Below are positions 1 through 12,813 of a stretch of 64,000 nucleotides of DNA, in pieces (position 1 is the stretch's first letter; each line of letters opens with the position of its first letter). The notes beneath the pieces are model-generated. The model worked only from the letters and a program-made list of their open reading frames with translations, was not told the DNA's origin and searched no databases. Source of the DNA: Ophiodon elongatus (taxonomy: Eukaryota > Chordata > Actinopteri > Perciformes > Hexagrammidae); contig JACSYO010002159.1 in assembly GCA_016806645.1 (NCBI GenBank), positions 1,472,501-1,536,500 on the forward strand, given 5' to 3'. The position numbers were made by a program, and so were the translations under genes.

Positions 1-167
1 TACCAACAACACCACAGCATCCCCTAGTGGATCAACAGTGAAAAGCAACGGCAATGGCAAAGATGAATTATTGATAAATCAGGTGAAGTAAACAATGGAC
101 TTGAATGGCAAGTAAACTGCATCGATTAATAAATCATATCATTGTGTGGGTGTGTTGATGGTAATAC
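1..167 (-). other. dscam intron (start, cut by window edge)
   Basis: Begins with the exon 18 donor and runs off the left edge. AT-rich; no coding sequence seen. Confidence 0.8.
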
Positions 168-314
168 CTCCGTCAGGCAGGTTGGCCCAGTAGATGACTC
201 TGTATCCCTGCAGGTTTCCATTGAGAGCCTCTCTGGGTAGAGGCATCCAGGAGAGCGAGATGACCTCTGGGGACTTTGCCACAGCCAGGACGTTTTCAGG
301 AGACCGAGACGGCA
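168..314 (-). CDS. dscam: dscam exon 18: first half of FNIII-3
   Basis: 147-nt exon, phase 1-1, the last coding exon in the window. Reads VPSRSPENVLAVAKSPEVIS, LSWMPLPREALNGN and LQGYRVIYWANLPDGG. Matches the human stretch ending VIYWANLMDGE. The acceptor ctccgatag|TGCC follows a run of eight C. Donor GGAG|gtatta. The rest of the domain lies beyond the left edge of the window. Confidence 0.95.
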
Positions 315-3300
315 CTATCGGAGACACAAGGGGGGGGAGGGGCTTAATGACGGCATATTGGAGTGACAATCTAAGTGACTGTCTGTGCAGGTACCCTCAT
401 TAGGAAATGCATTGAGTTCAACACAAGTTTCAAAATGAACTGCTGACACCAAATATTACATCTGGAACATCTGTTTTGATACATAAATCATTGTTGTTCC
501 ACATCTAACAATGAATCAGCACTCGCATCCTTGTCCTCTGTATTTAGAGAACTAAATCTTATAATAACCAGAGGAGATGTTAGTGAAAATGGATGTTCAA
601 TTCTAAAATGGTTGAATGTTTTAGTTGTTTAAAATGTCATAAATATTGACAACTGCATCCTCAAACTCTCTGATGTTTATTGTGAGTAAAAATATCTAAA
701 TGCTATCTAAATGCTAAAGATTAGCACCACATCACTTAGTAACAGTGTTCAGTTTATTAAAAACATTTGGTATTTTTGTGAAGCAGGGACATTAAGTTGG
801 ATACATTTTTTTTTAAAGTATTCCAGTTTATAATTTTATTGTGAATAAAGAATAGAAATATATATTTTCTATGAGAAAAAACAAAATAATAAGGAACACT
901 TTATATTTTGTAAAATCAGCCAACATGTCCTCCTAATCAGAGACGATTCTGTCAGTCTCAGTTTGTCTGGTGTAACTCTACAAATGTCCAGTAGAGGGAA
1001 GCCTTTCCACAAGAATATGTTAAGAGATTTGTTGAGAGCCATTGCATCTCAAAGGTGGATGTTACAGAGATGTGGTTCAAAATAACAAGTCAAACAGCAA
1101 GTAGTTAATACAAATAAAATAATATAGATAAAAAACAATACATATTACAAGATCCTCAACAGGGACAAGTTGTCTTGGACACATGGACGTTTACAGTAAC
1201 ACACATATAACACATCAGATCCACCCACGCACCCCCTCCTTACCATCCTCCAGGGTTTTGGTGACGACTTGCTGTGAGGAAGGCCCGGTGCCAGCCCTGT
1301 TAGCAGCCTGCACCACCACGCTGTACTGAGTGAACTTCTTCAGGTTGTCCAGCACGATGCTCTCTGTGGTGTCTCCTGTGGTGTCCAGGCTGATGATGGT
1401 GAACTGGTGGCTGCCACCGGGGCTGTACTCCCGGTAGCCCACCTGGAAGCCGCGGATCACACCGTTCTGCAGGTGCCTCTGGGGAGGCTGCACGACGATA
1501 ACGACGAGAGGAAACGGTACGTAGCACATAAGCTGTAGTGACTTTAACACAAACTATTTAAACATTAAATACCAAATACTAAAGCAAACAGAACATTGAT
1601 ATAGGAGATGTTTATGCTAATTAGTGCAGATTGACTTGATCTGTTGCAAATGAAATATTAATAATCATCTTCTGTTAATTTCATGTATTCACAAACAATC
1701 ATGACATAATAATTCATTTCAAACTACTACAGGTTATAAAATAAACCATGACTTATAGTTGTACATATATGCTATTTGTAACTGTTGCTCCTTCTAATGA
1801 TAGCTTGTCTTTAATCATATACAGAATGTTTATTTATTTATTCTTTATTTAGATCCTGATTAGCCTTCGCAAAGTGGTTGCCTTTAAGGGGTCCAAATAA
1901 AATAATAACATATAAAAAACGAACAGCAATATTTGTAGCTACTGATCTAGAAAGGAGCATTTTAGCAGTGCAAAGTCTCAGATTTTCAACTATTCACACT
2001 TTTATAAATTTTAACCCTTTAATGTTTAATTCCTAATATTTATTCCAGTGCTGCAGCTCATCAGTAATACACACAAAGTTTGGACTTTACCCTCCAGGAA
2101 ACTTTGATGCTCTGTGGGGAGGTGGGCTCCAGAAGGACGTCCTGTGGTGGGCCGTCAGGAGCTGCACATAAAGCACATCATTCATCATGACTGCATGCTT
2201 GTATTCACAATGGAAGAGACCATCAGAACAAGTCCCGTTGTGTCCCATTCACTTCCACTAGATGGTGCTGTTGAGTTGAGAATGTATATCCCTTCGTGCA
2301 CTTGCTCATTCATGTACCTTCCAGTTTGCACCTCAACTTAATGATAATTAAAAAAAACTTAATCAACTTTAACCTTTAAAATAATGTGAGAAATGATACA
2401 TGTTTTATTTAATTTGAAGTTTATGACTTTGTTTTAGCAATGAATCCAGTAAAATGGGGCATTTTAATGTGCTGGTATGCCTGCGGGGGGATCATTATAG
2501 GCAATAGAAGATAAGTGAACACTGATAGAGCCGACTAAAAGCAACAGTGAACTGATCTGTTTCCCCACGTATAAAAGTTGATGGCCTCCATTTCCAACAA
2601 CCATAAAATAATTATGTGCAAGATGACTCAACAGGTTTGAGGGCCAGGAGGAAGAAATAGACACTAAAGATGAGGAGTTTCTTTCCAAACCAGCATTCGG
2701 ACGAAGTGTCAATTCTCTACAGAGCAGAGTTAAAGTATTAAAATGAATCTTAGTGACAGTGTAAAGTTCATAATAGCCAAATTAACAATTTAACAAGAGT
2801 GTGATATGGAGAAAGTGGAGTTTCATTTCATGTTCTAGGGAAAGTAATTCCAGCAGCACTGTACTTAGACTACTTACTTACTTCCATTCTGTTTGCAATG
2901 TTCAGATGATTTTCAGTAACAATTCTATTCTTGCTGTGAACTTTGTGTTGAAATACATATTTCAACACAACAAATACAAAATGCATGTAAAATGCCACGT
3001 GACTCATGGTTACCTGCTTCATCAGTGGTGATGGTGAGCTCGTTGCTAGGGTTGCTGTTGCCGATGATGTTCTTGGCGACCATGCGGATGTTGTAAGTGG
3101 AGGAAGGGTGGAGGTCAATAATCGTGGCCTGGTTGAGCTGCGGTGACACATCTTTGGTTACCTGGGCTGATAGCCATGACGCTAGAACAAACAGAGGGAG
3201 AGGATGGATATTAACAGCTGGATTTCCTGTTTGCTGTGAAGCCACGTTTCAGTAATTGTTACATAGACGTGATAGTAACCTATCGTTTCTTCAACTTGTG

Positions 3301-5082
3301 TCTACCTGATTTGTTCTTGCATTCAATATCATATCCTGTGATGGGGCTGTTGCCGTCGAAGCCCATGGTCCAGCGGAGAGCTATGGTCCGATCTTTTACC
3401 TCGCGGATCTCCACCTCTGGAGGGTCGGGTGGTTCTGAGGAATAGTGTGAACACAACAGAGTTATCACAGTCGTTCTGAAATAGAACAGGATTGCGGGCA
3501 GACCAGACAGACGTATCGTTTTTACCCTGTCTGAGATTTCCCCTGTGAGAGTTTATGGGTAGGAGTCACACTGTGCAGCAATTAAATTAATAAATTAATG
3601 TATTAAGTAATAAAGGATAGTAAACTTTACTAGTCCTGAAGGGGATTTCTTCGAAACAGACCCATTGAAAAAGCCTCTCGCTGAACTGAGTCTTACCTTG
3701 CACCGTCAGTTGTATGATGCCTCGGTCCTCCCCGAAAGAGTTGATGGCATGACAGGAGAAGAAACCTGAGTCCTCACGAACAGTTGGCATAATCTACAGA
3801 GAGACACAACATATGCAGGGAATTAGAGGGGGCAGAGAGCCAGTTAGGAATCTAAAATGCCGTTTCATGCCGAGTTTTTTTTTTTTAAATAGAGGACGGG
3901 CAACTTAAATATTCTCATCCTCTACAAGAGTGTGGGACCAATCCTCTTCATCCTGACCCATGTTGGACACTTAATTACTACATTATCTCAAGGAATACAG
4001 TCTTTTACAATAGTGCATAACACATGTACTCACTCATACTGTGTTTGAATAACCATTGCATTGGACTGAGAGGGAGCTCTTTAATATTGTACACTCTGCT
4101 TGAAGATTTTAAGATAATGTGAATGTTTTTGAGCCATGTCTTCCCGCCTCGTTCTCCCTCTCTGCTTTCCATATGTATAGACACAACATTGTGCACTCCC
4201 TAAAATGAGATTTGAAAAATGTTTGCATGACGGTGATGCTGAGCACTCACCACCAGCGTAGAGACGACTTCGTCGGCCACCTCTTTGACGGTGACCACGT
4301 ATCGGCTGGTCTCCGGGTTGATGATGCGTTCCTCTTTCTCCCAGCGCACCATGATGGGTTTCTCCCCGTGAGCAATGCAGCTCATCTTCTTCTCCTCGCC
4401 CTGCGTGGCCAGAGTGGTGTTGGGGTAGGAGGTGATCATGGCCGGGACTGGATGGAGGTGAGAGAAGAAGTTGAGGAGAAGAGAGTAGTAATAGAAAGAA
4501 AAGAAGATAATAAATCAGTTAAAACAATTCTTTTGCACATTTGCTGCTGAAGATGTGACGAGACAACAAACATCACCGTTTTCTAACAGTATATCTACTT
4601 TGCCTTCCACCAAGGGCCACTTTGTAAATAATTACTTTCATATTGCCACGTGTTAATCTTTTTATTCCCAAAAACAAGAAATAAAAATGTAAAATCAAAT
4701 CAAACATTTGAAAAAACACAGCATGTATGCATTCTCTAACGGTGTTTCCTGTCTGATACTGAGAAAACTCCTTTTTTCTCTTCTTTTTCTCTGACAATTA
4801 TGACAACCACTTAAACACTCCAGGGACCATCATGAACTCATGTTTGAGTCTACCTGTCTCCCACAATACTTAGAGATTGAAACGCAGCCCTTCAGGTAAG
4901 CCTGCGCCTGCTTTGATAATGACAGCGAACGGTAATGTGCTGCTTTCTGAGGATGAGGCAGAGGAACGGAGAAGAAAGTGGTGACTCCTGACTGAACTCC
5001 CATCGGTCTGAGCGTGGAGTCGGTCTGGCTCTATGCCGTAACCACACACCAGGCTCATTAGCAACACATCTAGCCTGTGTGT

Positions 5083-5118
<36 letters not shown>

Positions 5119-8100
5119 GTGTGTGTGTGTGCGTGTGTTGTGAACGTCTCTCACCCAGACTACTCGCAGTCTGTACTCACACTCACACTGTTCTCATACT
5201 CACACTTTCTTTCATTCTGTCTTTTTCTCTCCACTGGCATGAAGCCGTCTCCCGATTATAACACTCAGAGACTTTCAGGTGCTATTCACAGTATAATGAT
5301 CTCTGCAGTGTGAAGCTGGAATACCTCATATTACCTTCTACGGTTTGAGCAGACTGAATGAATATGTTGATCTCTATCAATCTGGACATCAGGAACATTA
5401 TCATAATTATTATACAGATGTTAAAATGCGGGTTATGTGATGGCTTATAAACCTGAGACAATCTGAGTGAGTCAATGCACATCGAAATTTGTAGGCAAAA
5501 ATAATCCTGGGAATCCATTCAAAGCTCCCTGCAACAAATGCAATTTAAATCCCCCCAGTTCTGTTATTTTATAATGGCCAGGATGCCATTCATTGATGTG
5601 CAACAATCAGGCTCTAAATTGCACGAGGAAAAGAAACACTGAATATCTGTATGCATAAATGGTCAGAAAAAGCAGGAAAATATTGGGTAGAACATATTTC
5701 AATATCAACCAATCCAATAATGTTCCCCTAACAATGTAGAATAAAATTAAATGGCTGCTAAAATTATCTAGTTTCAAATGATTTATTTATTAAATAATAT
5801 GAAAACAAATTTTAAATCATTGTAGAAATTAATTTGTTTGCATCAATCTCTACAGACACTCCCTTAAACTAAGGCAGCGACTAACAATTATTACATTTTT
5901 TATCAGCGACTAATCTGTTGATTTATATATTTTTTTACATATTAATCACATAGTCGTTTTGTCTGTATACAGTGGAAAACATCAGAGCCAAAATAAATAT
6001 ATAACCCAAATATATTCAGTTTCCTTAATAAATGACTTTAAGCTACATTCATTGACGTTTTGGCCACTCGGGGGCAGTGGAACCGAGCAATAAACACACC
6101 ACTGACATATTATCACCCTTTAAAGTCGAAACAAACAATTGCTTCTTTACACATCCACAGTTCCAGAGCAACATTTTCATTCATTTGGAGTCCTGTTTGT
6201 GTCCACCTGATAGATGTGAGTCTAATATTCACTCTCCTTTAGATATGGTTCAGTCTTTACCAGCTCCTGAGGGAAATATGTGTGTCCTCAGCTGCTAAAT
6301 GCTCCACTTTGTTCACCAGCTCGACACTTTACTTTGTTTACTGTGAATTGGGTTTTGTCTTTTTTTTCCCCACTGAAAACAGCTGTGGCTTTAAAATATG
6401 AGTGATTCTTTTTACACGACACAAATTACATGATTAAAATACTGATTAGAGCGTCAGTCATTAATCATCAGTCAGTTACTTTTTATTTACATTAAACAGG
6501 CCGGTGTTTAATCCCATATGTTTAGAAGGTTTCCAGCTTAAGTAAATATGTGCTGTGGTGAAAACTGCGTCCTTGAAAAGGACTGTAGTGGCGGCTACAT
6601 GTGGCAGGTAGTTGCGCCAGACGAGGTTGGAGGCCCTCTCCTCCAAGAAGAGATGCGATATGTGTGTTTGAGTCAGTGTGTGTGAATGTCTGTACACTCC
6701 TGAATAATATGTCTGTGTGCATGTGTATGAATGTTGTACTATGTGTGCATATGCATGAATGTGTGTGCATGAGAGCGGCTGTGTCTGTGGGAGCTAAGTG
6801 GGCGAGCACAGAGAGCAGAAAAGACTTGTGCTCATGACACATCTCAGCCACGCTACACGATGGAGGAGAGAGAGAGAGCATGTACCCCTGCAGCGCTAAC
6901 TATGATCCCTCTCGCTCGCTCTCTCACTCCATCTCCCTCCTCAGGCTCCCACCAGGACAGCGATGATTTAATGATGAGAGAGACCACTTTGATTATTCAT
7001 ACGCAGCAGACAAGTCCGCTGGCCGTGCTGTTGTCTCACACAGACACACACGCATTCGAACATATACAGACGTGCAAGAATAACGACAGACGCACGGGCA
7101 CGTACGCGCCCGTGCACATTCGGAAATACACAAACAAAGACAAATACAGAGACCTTGCAAGTGTAGAAACACTGTCAAAATAGAAAGAAAAACAACATAG
7201 GGATGCACATGCACAAACAAATGCAAACCAAAACAGAAGCAATTGCACACACAAACAACTGTAAACACTATTTAGAAATATACACAAGCTTCCCCCCACA
7301 CACAGTATTCCCCTGGGTCAAAACAGTAATGTAGATAACTTTGTAATAATTTGTTTTGGCTTCACACAGGCGCCAGTCTCGTACTAGGAGTGCAAGGAAG
7401 GTTAGACAATCACAAGTCAATTAAAGTACTTGAATTTATAATGAATCATTTATTATACTGTACTGACGCGCTAAACTGCACTCGCTCTGCAGCACAAGCA
7501 AGGCTGAAAAAAGACACGGATTGTTTCTTGCTCTGTTATTTATTATTTCAGTGGTACATACAGTATAAAGATGTATTATATATATATAGATGTGTATTAG
7601 AGCATGACCTGTTTGGATTCTGATTCCGATACTTGAGAGTTTAAACAAGTGTGAGAGTCTGACGCTACTCAAGCAGCTCTGTGAGAATGTAGGCTGCTTA
7701 GGCCGAGCGGTGCTTTGAGCTAAATGCTAACGTCAGCTTGCTAACAAGCTCACAATGACAATGCTGACATACCGATGTTTAGCTTGTACGACGGTTAAAA
7801 TGCTGCTAGCATTGCTGAGCTAAAACACATCTTTACACTGATATCAGTATATCTGTGGTAAATAAATATCTGACAATAACGTCAGCCAAGTCGCTGTTTC
7901 AGTCGGTCTCTAATTTATATATGTGTGTACTGTAAATTAAAATCAAGAGTTAATGAGCACATCCACACATAAACACAAATCCAACACAAATGAACACACA
8001 CAGACTCCGTCAACGTGTCTCTGACTTTCTTCTCACAGTACATTTCCATCTTTGATGCAGCCAACACAAATCTAAATGGGGTGTTACTTGTATGTGTGTG

Positions 8101-10157
8101 TGTGTGTGCACACTTGAGGCCCGTGTGCTTGTGTGTGCGCGTACGTGCACCTTCAGCCCCAGCCCACCCCCGGCATGATGAAATGTGTCAGACTTGGGAC
8201 TGCCAACGTTTAAACCTCATCACTTATTCACTCGCAGCCCCTCCCTCTCCCTCGCTCCCCACACCATCATCCCCTTTCCCACTGCCCCCGCGCAGGAAAT
8301 CGCTGATTTATTTTGCATAGCAACTATGAATTTTAAGTGAGTCCTATTAAAAGAGTCTTCTCAGCCCCTTCTCTAAATGTTATTGCTCCTTAACAGGGGC
8401 TATTTTCTCCATCTAAATCTGCGGCCTTGGCAGTGCAAGTTAACACTGACGAAGCTCGTGTTTGCTCATCGAGAGAGAAAGGGCACTCAATGACAGAACG
8501 CAAGACTCAGTGTGTGTTGGTGTGTCTATCTGTGTGTACGTGTTTCTGTGTGAAATCATGTCTATTAAAATATGTTGCTTTGTGTGAGCACACGCTTGTC
8601 AATATGAATATGCATATTTGACTACAAGTTTAATTCCGCCTGTAACCATGTGTGTATGTGTGTGTGTGTGTGTGAGTGCATATGTGAGAATGAAACATGC
8701 TAAATGTCCGTGTATTCCACTTCGCTACCATGTGATACAGACCGCAGCATCTAAAATGTCCTACAATCTTCGCCGATCTTGGTTGTGCTTCAGCGGCCCG
8801 AGCTGAGGCGAGGCCTCATCTCATCTCTATGCATCTACCGTGCAGCACTCGCAGGGCCCCGGGCTAAACCTATTCTTTTTGATAGCCCATAATTGCTTGG
8901 TTGATGTATATTTTTTAATATCCAGCGATATTACAGGGGCCTGGTAATAAAACACGGGCGGGTAGAGGAGAAAGTGTGAGTGGGAAGAGGGGAGACAAGG
9001 GAGAAAGAGAAAGCTGAGAGGCTAGAGAGGGAGGTTAAAGGAGGGGAACAAAGACAGAAAGGTACCGACAGGAGGTGAGGGACTGAGCAATGGTGGAGAG
9101 GGCTTCACTCAAACTAAGATGGGTTAAATGTTGAATAATAAAACATGAAGCACCATTTGAGTCAACGGTGGCTTCGCACAACCTCTTTTGTATGGAAACT
9201 GGCACTAGCTCCCGAATTACCTTGGTGTTAAAACTGTTAAAGCATTTGCAGATTAGAGTTCAACAATTAGATGATTCATTTGAAGGAGAGAAAAATTAAT
9301 TGGTCACTATTTGATGGCCGATTAATCAGACTAGTTAGCTAGTTAGGCTAAAGTTGACTTCATTATAGTTGAAAACAATGGCTCTGGTTGACATTTTAAC
9401 GTTTCCAACTGACTCGTGTTAAAATGAGAACCATGTAAAAAATGTTTTATGCACAAGTGAGCCAGCAGACATAACAGCAGTATGATGCTGAAAGATTTAG
9501 GCTAAAGTGGTATGCAAACTAGTCAGTCCGGCATGCTAGCCTTTGCCTCTTACATTATAGAATAGATAAATGTACTGTTTAATCCATTACTTACACTTTT
9601 GCTCGTTTGTTTTCAGAGAGCATGAATAAAAAGACACAACCCTGCGAGTATACAAACAGAACAATTCTCTTTTGAACACTATACATGACTCACTCTGTTG
9701 ACATTGTGATTTAGAAAGAGGACAACAGAAAAACATGCACACAGACACACAGAGGAGCAGTAGACTGATGTAGAATGATTTAAATATATAATACTAGAAT
9801 ATTCATCTGGGATTAAGACTACTTTGTGAGAAGAGTGAGTCAATGAAGCTAAAAACGGATCTGTAAATGGTAACTAAATGTATGCTTTCTTGTGACAATG
9901 GGATATTTAGACACTTAGCGGACTCACACAGCAGCTATCAAATGAAAAAGGCTATAAAATGAAACAAATAATGTGTCATTTATCTTTTTAATCTTTCTCG
10001 CGTTGCTGGAAATGTAAGAAACAAAGACAGACAGAGAGTTCAAATAAAGCAGAGAAACATGCGGCCTGCTCTTCCCTTGAGCCTCCTCGTCGGCTTCTAA
10101 TTGAAGTATTGACAGATTTAAATGAGGCTGAAATGCACTCAAGAGTTCCAGCGTCTC

Positions 10158-10235
<78 letters not shown>

Positions 10236-12522
10236 CACACACACACACACATTTGCACACGTTGCATGCAAGCAGAATGAACAGAATGCACCATACAAAA
10301 ATAAAAACGTAGAAAAAAAAGTAAAATACGGTATGCTTGAAAAGAAACGTGTTCACAAACACAAACACTGAGAAATGGACATGATGGAGATGGTGACTAC
10401 AACCACACTAATGGTTCGCAGTTTTTCAAACCACTCATGCACATAAGTACACATTTACAGAAAGCATCTTGAGCGTACGAGTACAGTTTGGGGTTTAAAG
10501 GGCATGAAATGTGATCTGTTGATGAGTGACTGGCATGCGGCTGAGCCAGCATGTAATGAATGAGAAGCCAATGGCAGCAGAGGAAGGACAGCACACGGTG
10601 TTAGCATAGGCCCAAAGAACTTACAGATGGCTCTTGTACTGTGAATTATTCGAGCTGTGAGGATGGCACGTCAATGCTAACTGAATCATAAATGACTTGG
10701 AGGTTTTAAATGACACTGCAAGAGAAATTTGATTCAGGAGTAAATGGACAGAGTGTAAAAAGAGGAACTGTATTCACATGTATTTAATCAATTTTCAGTG
10801 CTACTAATGATGACATATTCTGGTGATGTCATGGGGGAACTGTTAGCATGATGTTAGCTGCAGTATCAATGGTTCTGGAGATAAGCAGATATTAGTAAAC
10901 AGATTTTTGTGTTTATTGTAGCTAGAGGTGGTGCGATATACCGGTATTGACCATGAATATTTAAAAATGAAATATTGATGTTAATTATACACATATAATA
11001 ATACTGTATAAATAATACAGCACCTCTTCATCATTTTATTTATATACAGTTATGGTAACAGACTCTCTCTGCACCTCCCTTCATTTGCCAAAAAAAGAGA
11101 CAAAATGCACAATAAACAAAGTTACACTTCTGGTTCCGTTGTCTCGAAGTCAATGGGTTAATTGAATGTTTTTTTAGATAGATAGTTAGATGCCTGAAAT
11201 AAGGTTTGTGGTTAACACAAGCGTATGAGATGTTAATGTGTTGTTCTATTATATACAATGCATCAGTAAAGACCACTCTCATAAATTTTGAAGTTTTAAA
11301 GTATCTTAAAAAGTTGGAAGCTAACAAGTGGCTAAATGAGGCTACAAAAGTCCGTCTTGTGTGTACTCACGCCCACGTGACTGTGGAGTAGTCTGTTTAT
11401 ATCCCAGCGTTAGATTTTTACTTCTGTTGATTTCATTCACGCTTAAAAATCATCTTGCTGAACAAAACATGTAAGCATCATAAAGGTTAGTTAAGTTAGT
11501 TTGCCACAGAGCTTATTTTCTGTAATAATCCAAAATCCAATGAAAAAAATCCCATTGGCTGTTTATCAAAGGAACCAGTGCGATGCGTCCGGGTGAGCCG
11601 ACAAAAATACGTCATTCCTGCAGCACTCTATTTTGCAATTAAGAGCGCAAGGCTCCAGGAGAAGTGTATTCATTCATAGATGACTGCAAAATGGAATTCT
11701 GAATATTTGAGAAATAGTACACATGATATTCAAAGGTTTTAACAGCAGGAGTTATTTAAATAACCATAATTGTATGCAACAAAGGCTCAATAAAATAAAC
11801 ATGTAAATAATTTTACATAAAGCGCCAAATCTAATGAGACAGCAATGGCTCTGAATAAGAGGATTTTATGTGGAAAAAGTGAGGTAGAACTTCAAGCTCT
11901 TGGCAATACTGCCAGGATTGGTTTAATTTACATTCACGGAAGGGGACTCATAGGCTTAGAGGAGAACGCTCTGCGCAGGTGTGTCACAATTGTTTGATAG
12001 TTATGGAGCAAAAATAAATGTTATTTTTAAAAGTTCAGTATATTTTTCAGCAGTTAGAACAGATGCTGTATAGAGTCAGTGTATATAACACATGAAGAGA
12101 GCAATTAACTGACAAGCAATGAACTAAAGTTTTTGATTTAATATTCTACTCCGCTACTATGTTCATATCCATGTTCAACTTGTGGTAAGAAAATAAAAAT
12201 ATAATTTCAATGAAAACTCAATACATTTTCATGAAATTACTAGAACTTTTAAAAAATGTATCTTAAGGGGGAGAAAACGATATAAATAAAAAAAGCAGTA
12301 AATAATGTTAACATTACGGTTCATGTTAATGAAACTAGTAGTTATGAGAAGTAGGCTTACATTATTTAGCATTAAAGCTGTCAAAATTCCCTTTGATAGA
12401 GCCGAGTACAGCATGAAACTGAAGCCTAGAGCAACAGCAGAGTGCATTCAGCGGGTCAAACATCTCTCTCTCTCTCTCTCGCTCTCTCTCTCGCTTGCGC
12501 TCTCTCTCTCTTTCTCTCTCTA

Positions 12523-12563
<41 letters not shown>

Positions 12564-12782
12564 TTCTATCACACTATCTCCTCTACTTTGAACTGACTTT
12601 AAAGAGCAATGAAACCAACACTATGCATGCAATCTCAGTTTAATTCTCACACTGCCCCCATCCCCCACATCATTACAAGATGCACACTCATATACATATA
12701 TATACATACGTATATGTGAGTGTGCATCTTGTAATGATGTGGGGGGTGGGGGCAGTGTGAGGGTGGGGGCAGTGTGAGAATA

Positions 12783-12813
<31 letters not shown>

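Noticed and set aside
3182..3305. Short introns as intron retention or extra coding sequence
   Set aside because: The frames read through a few bases past the donors but the family alignment fits the spliced form exactly.
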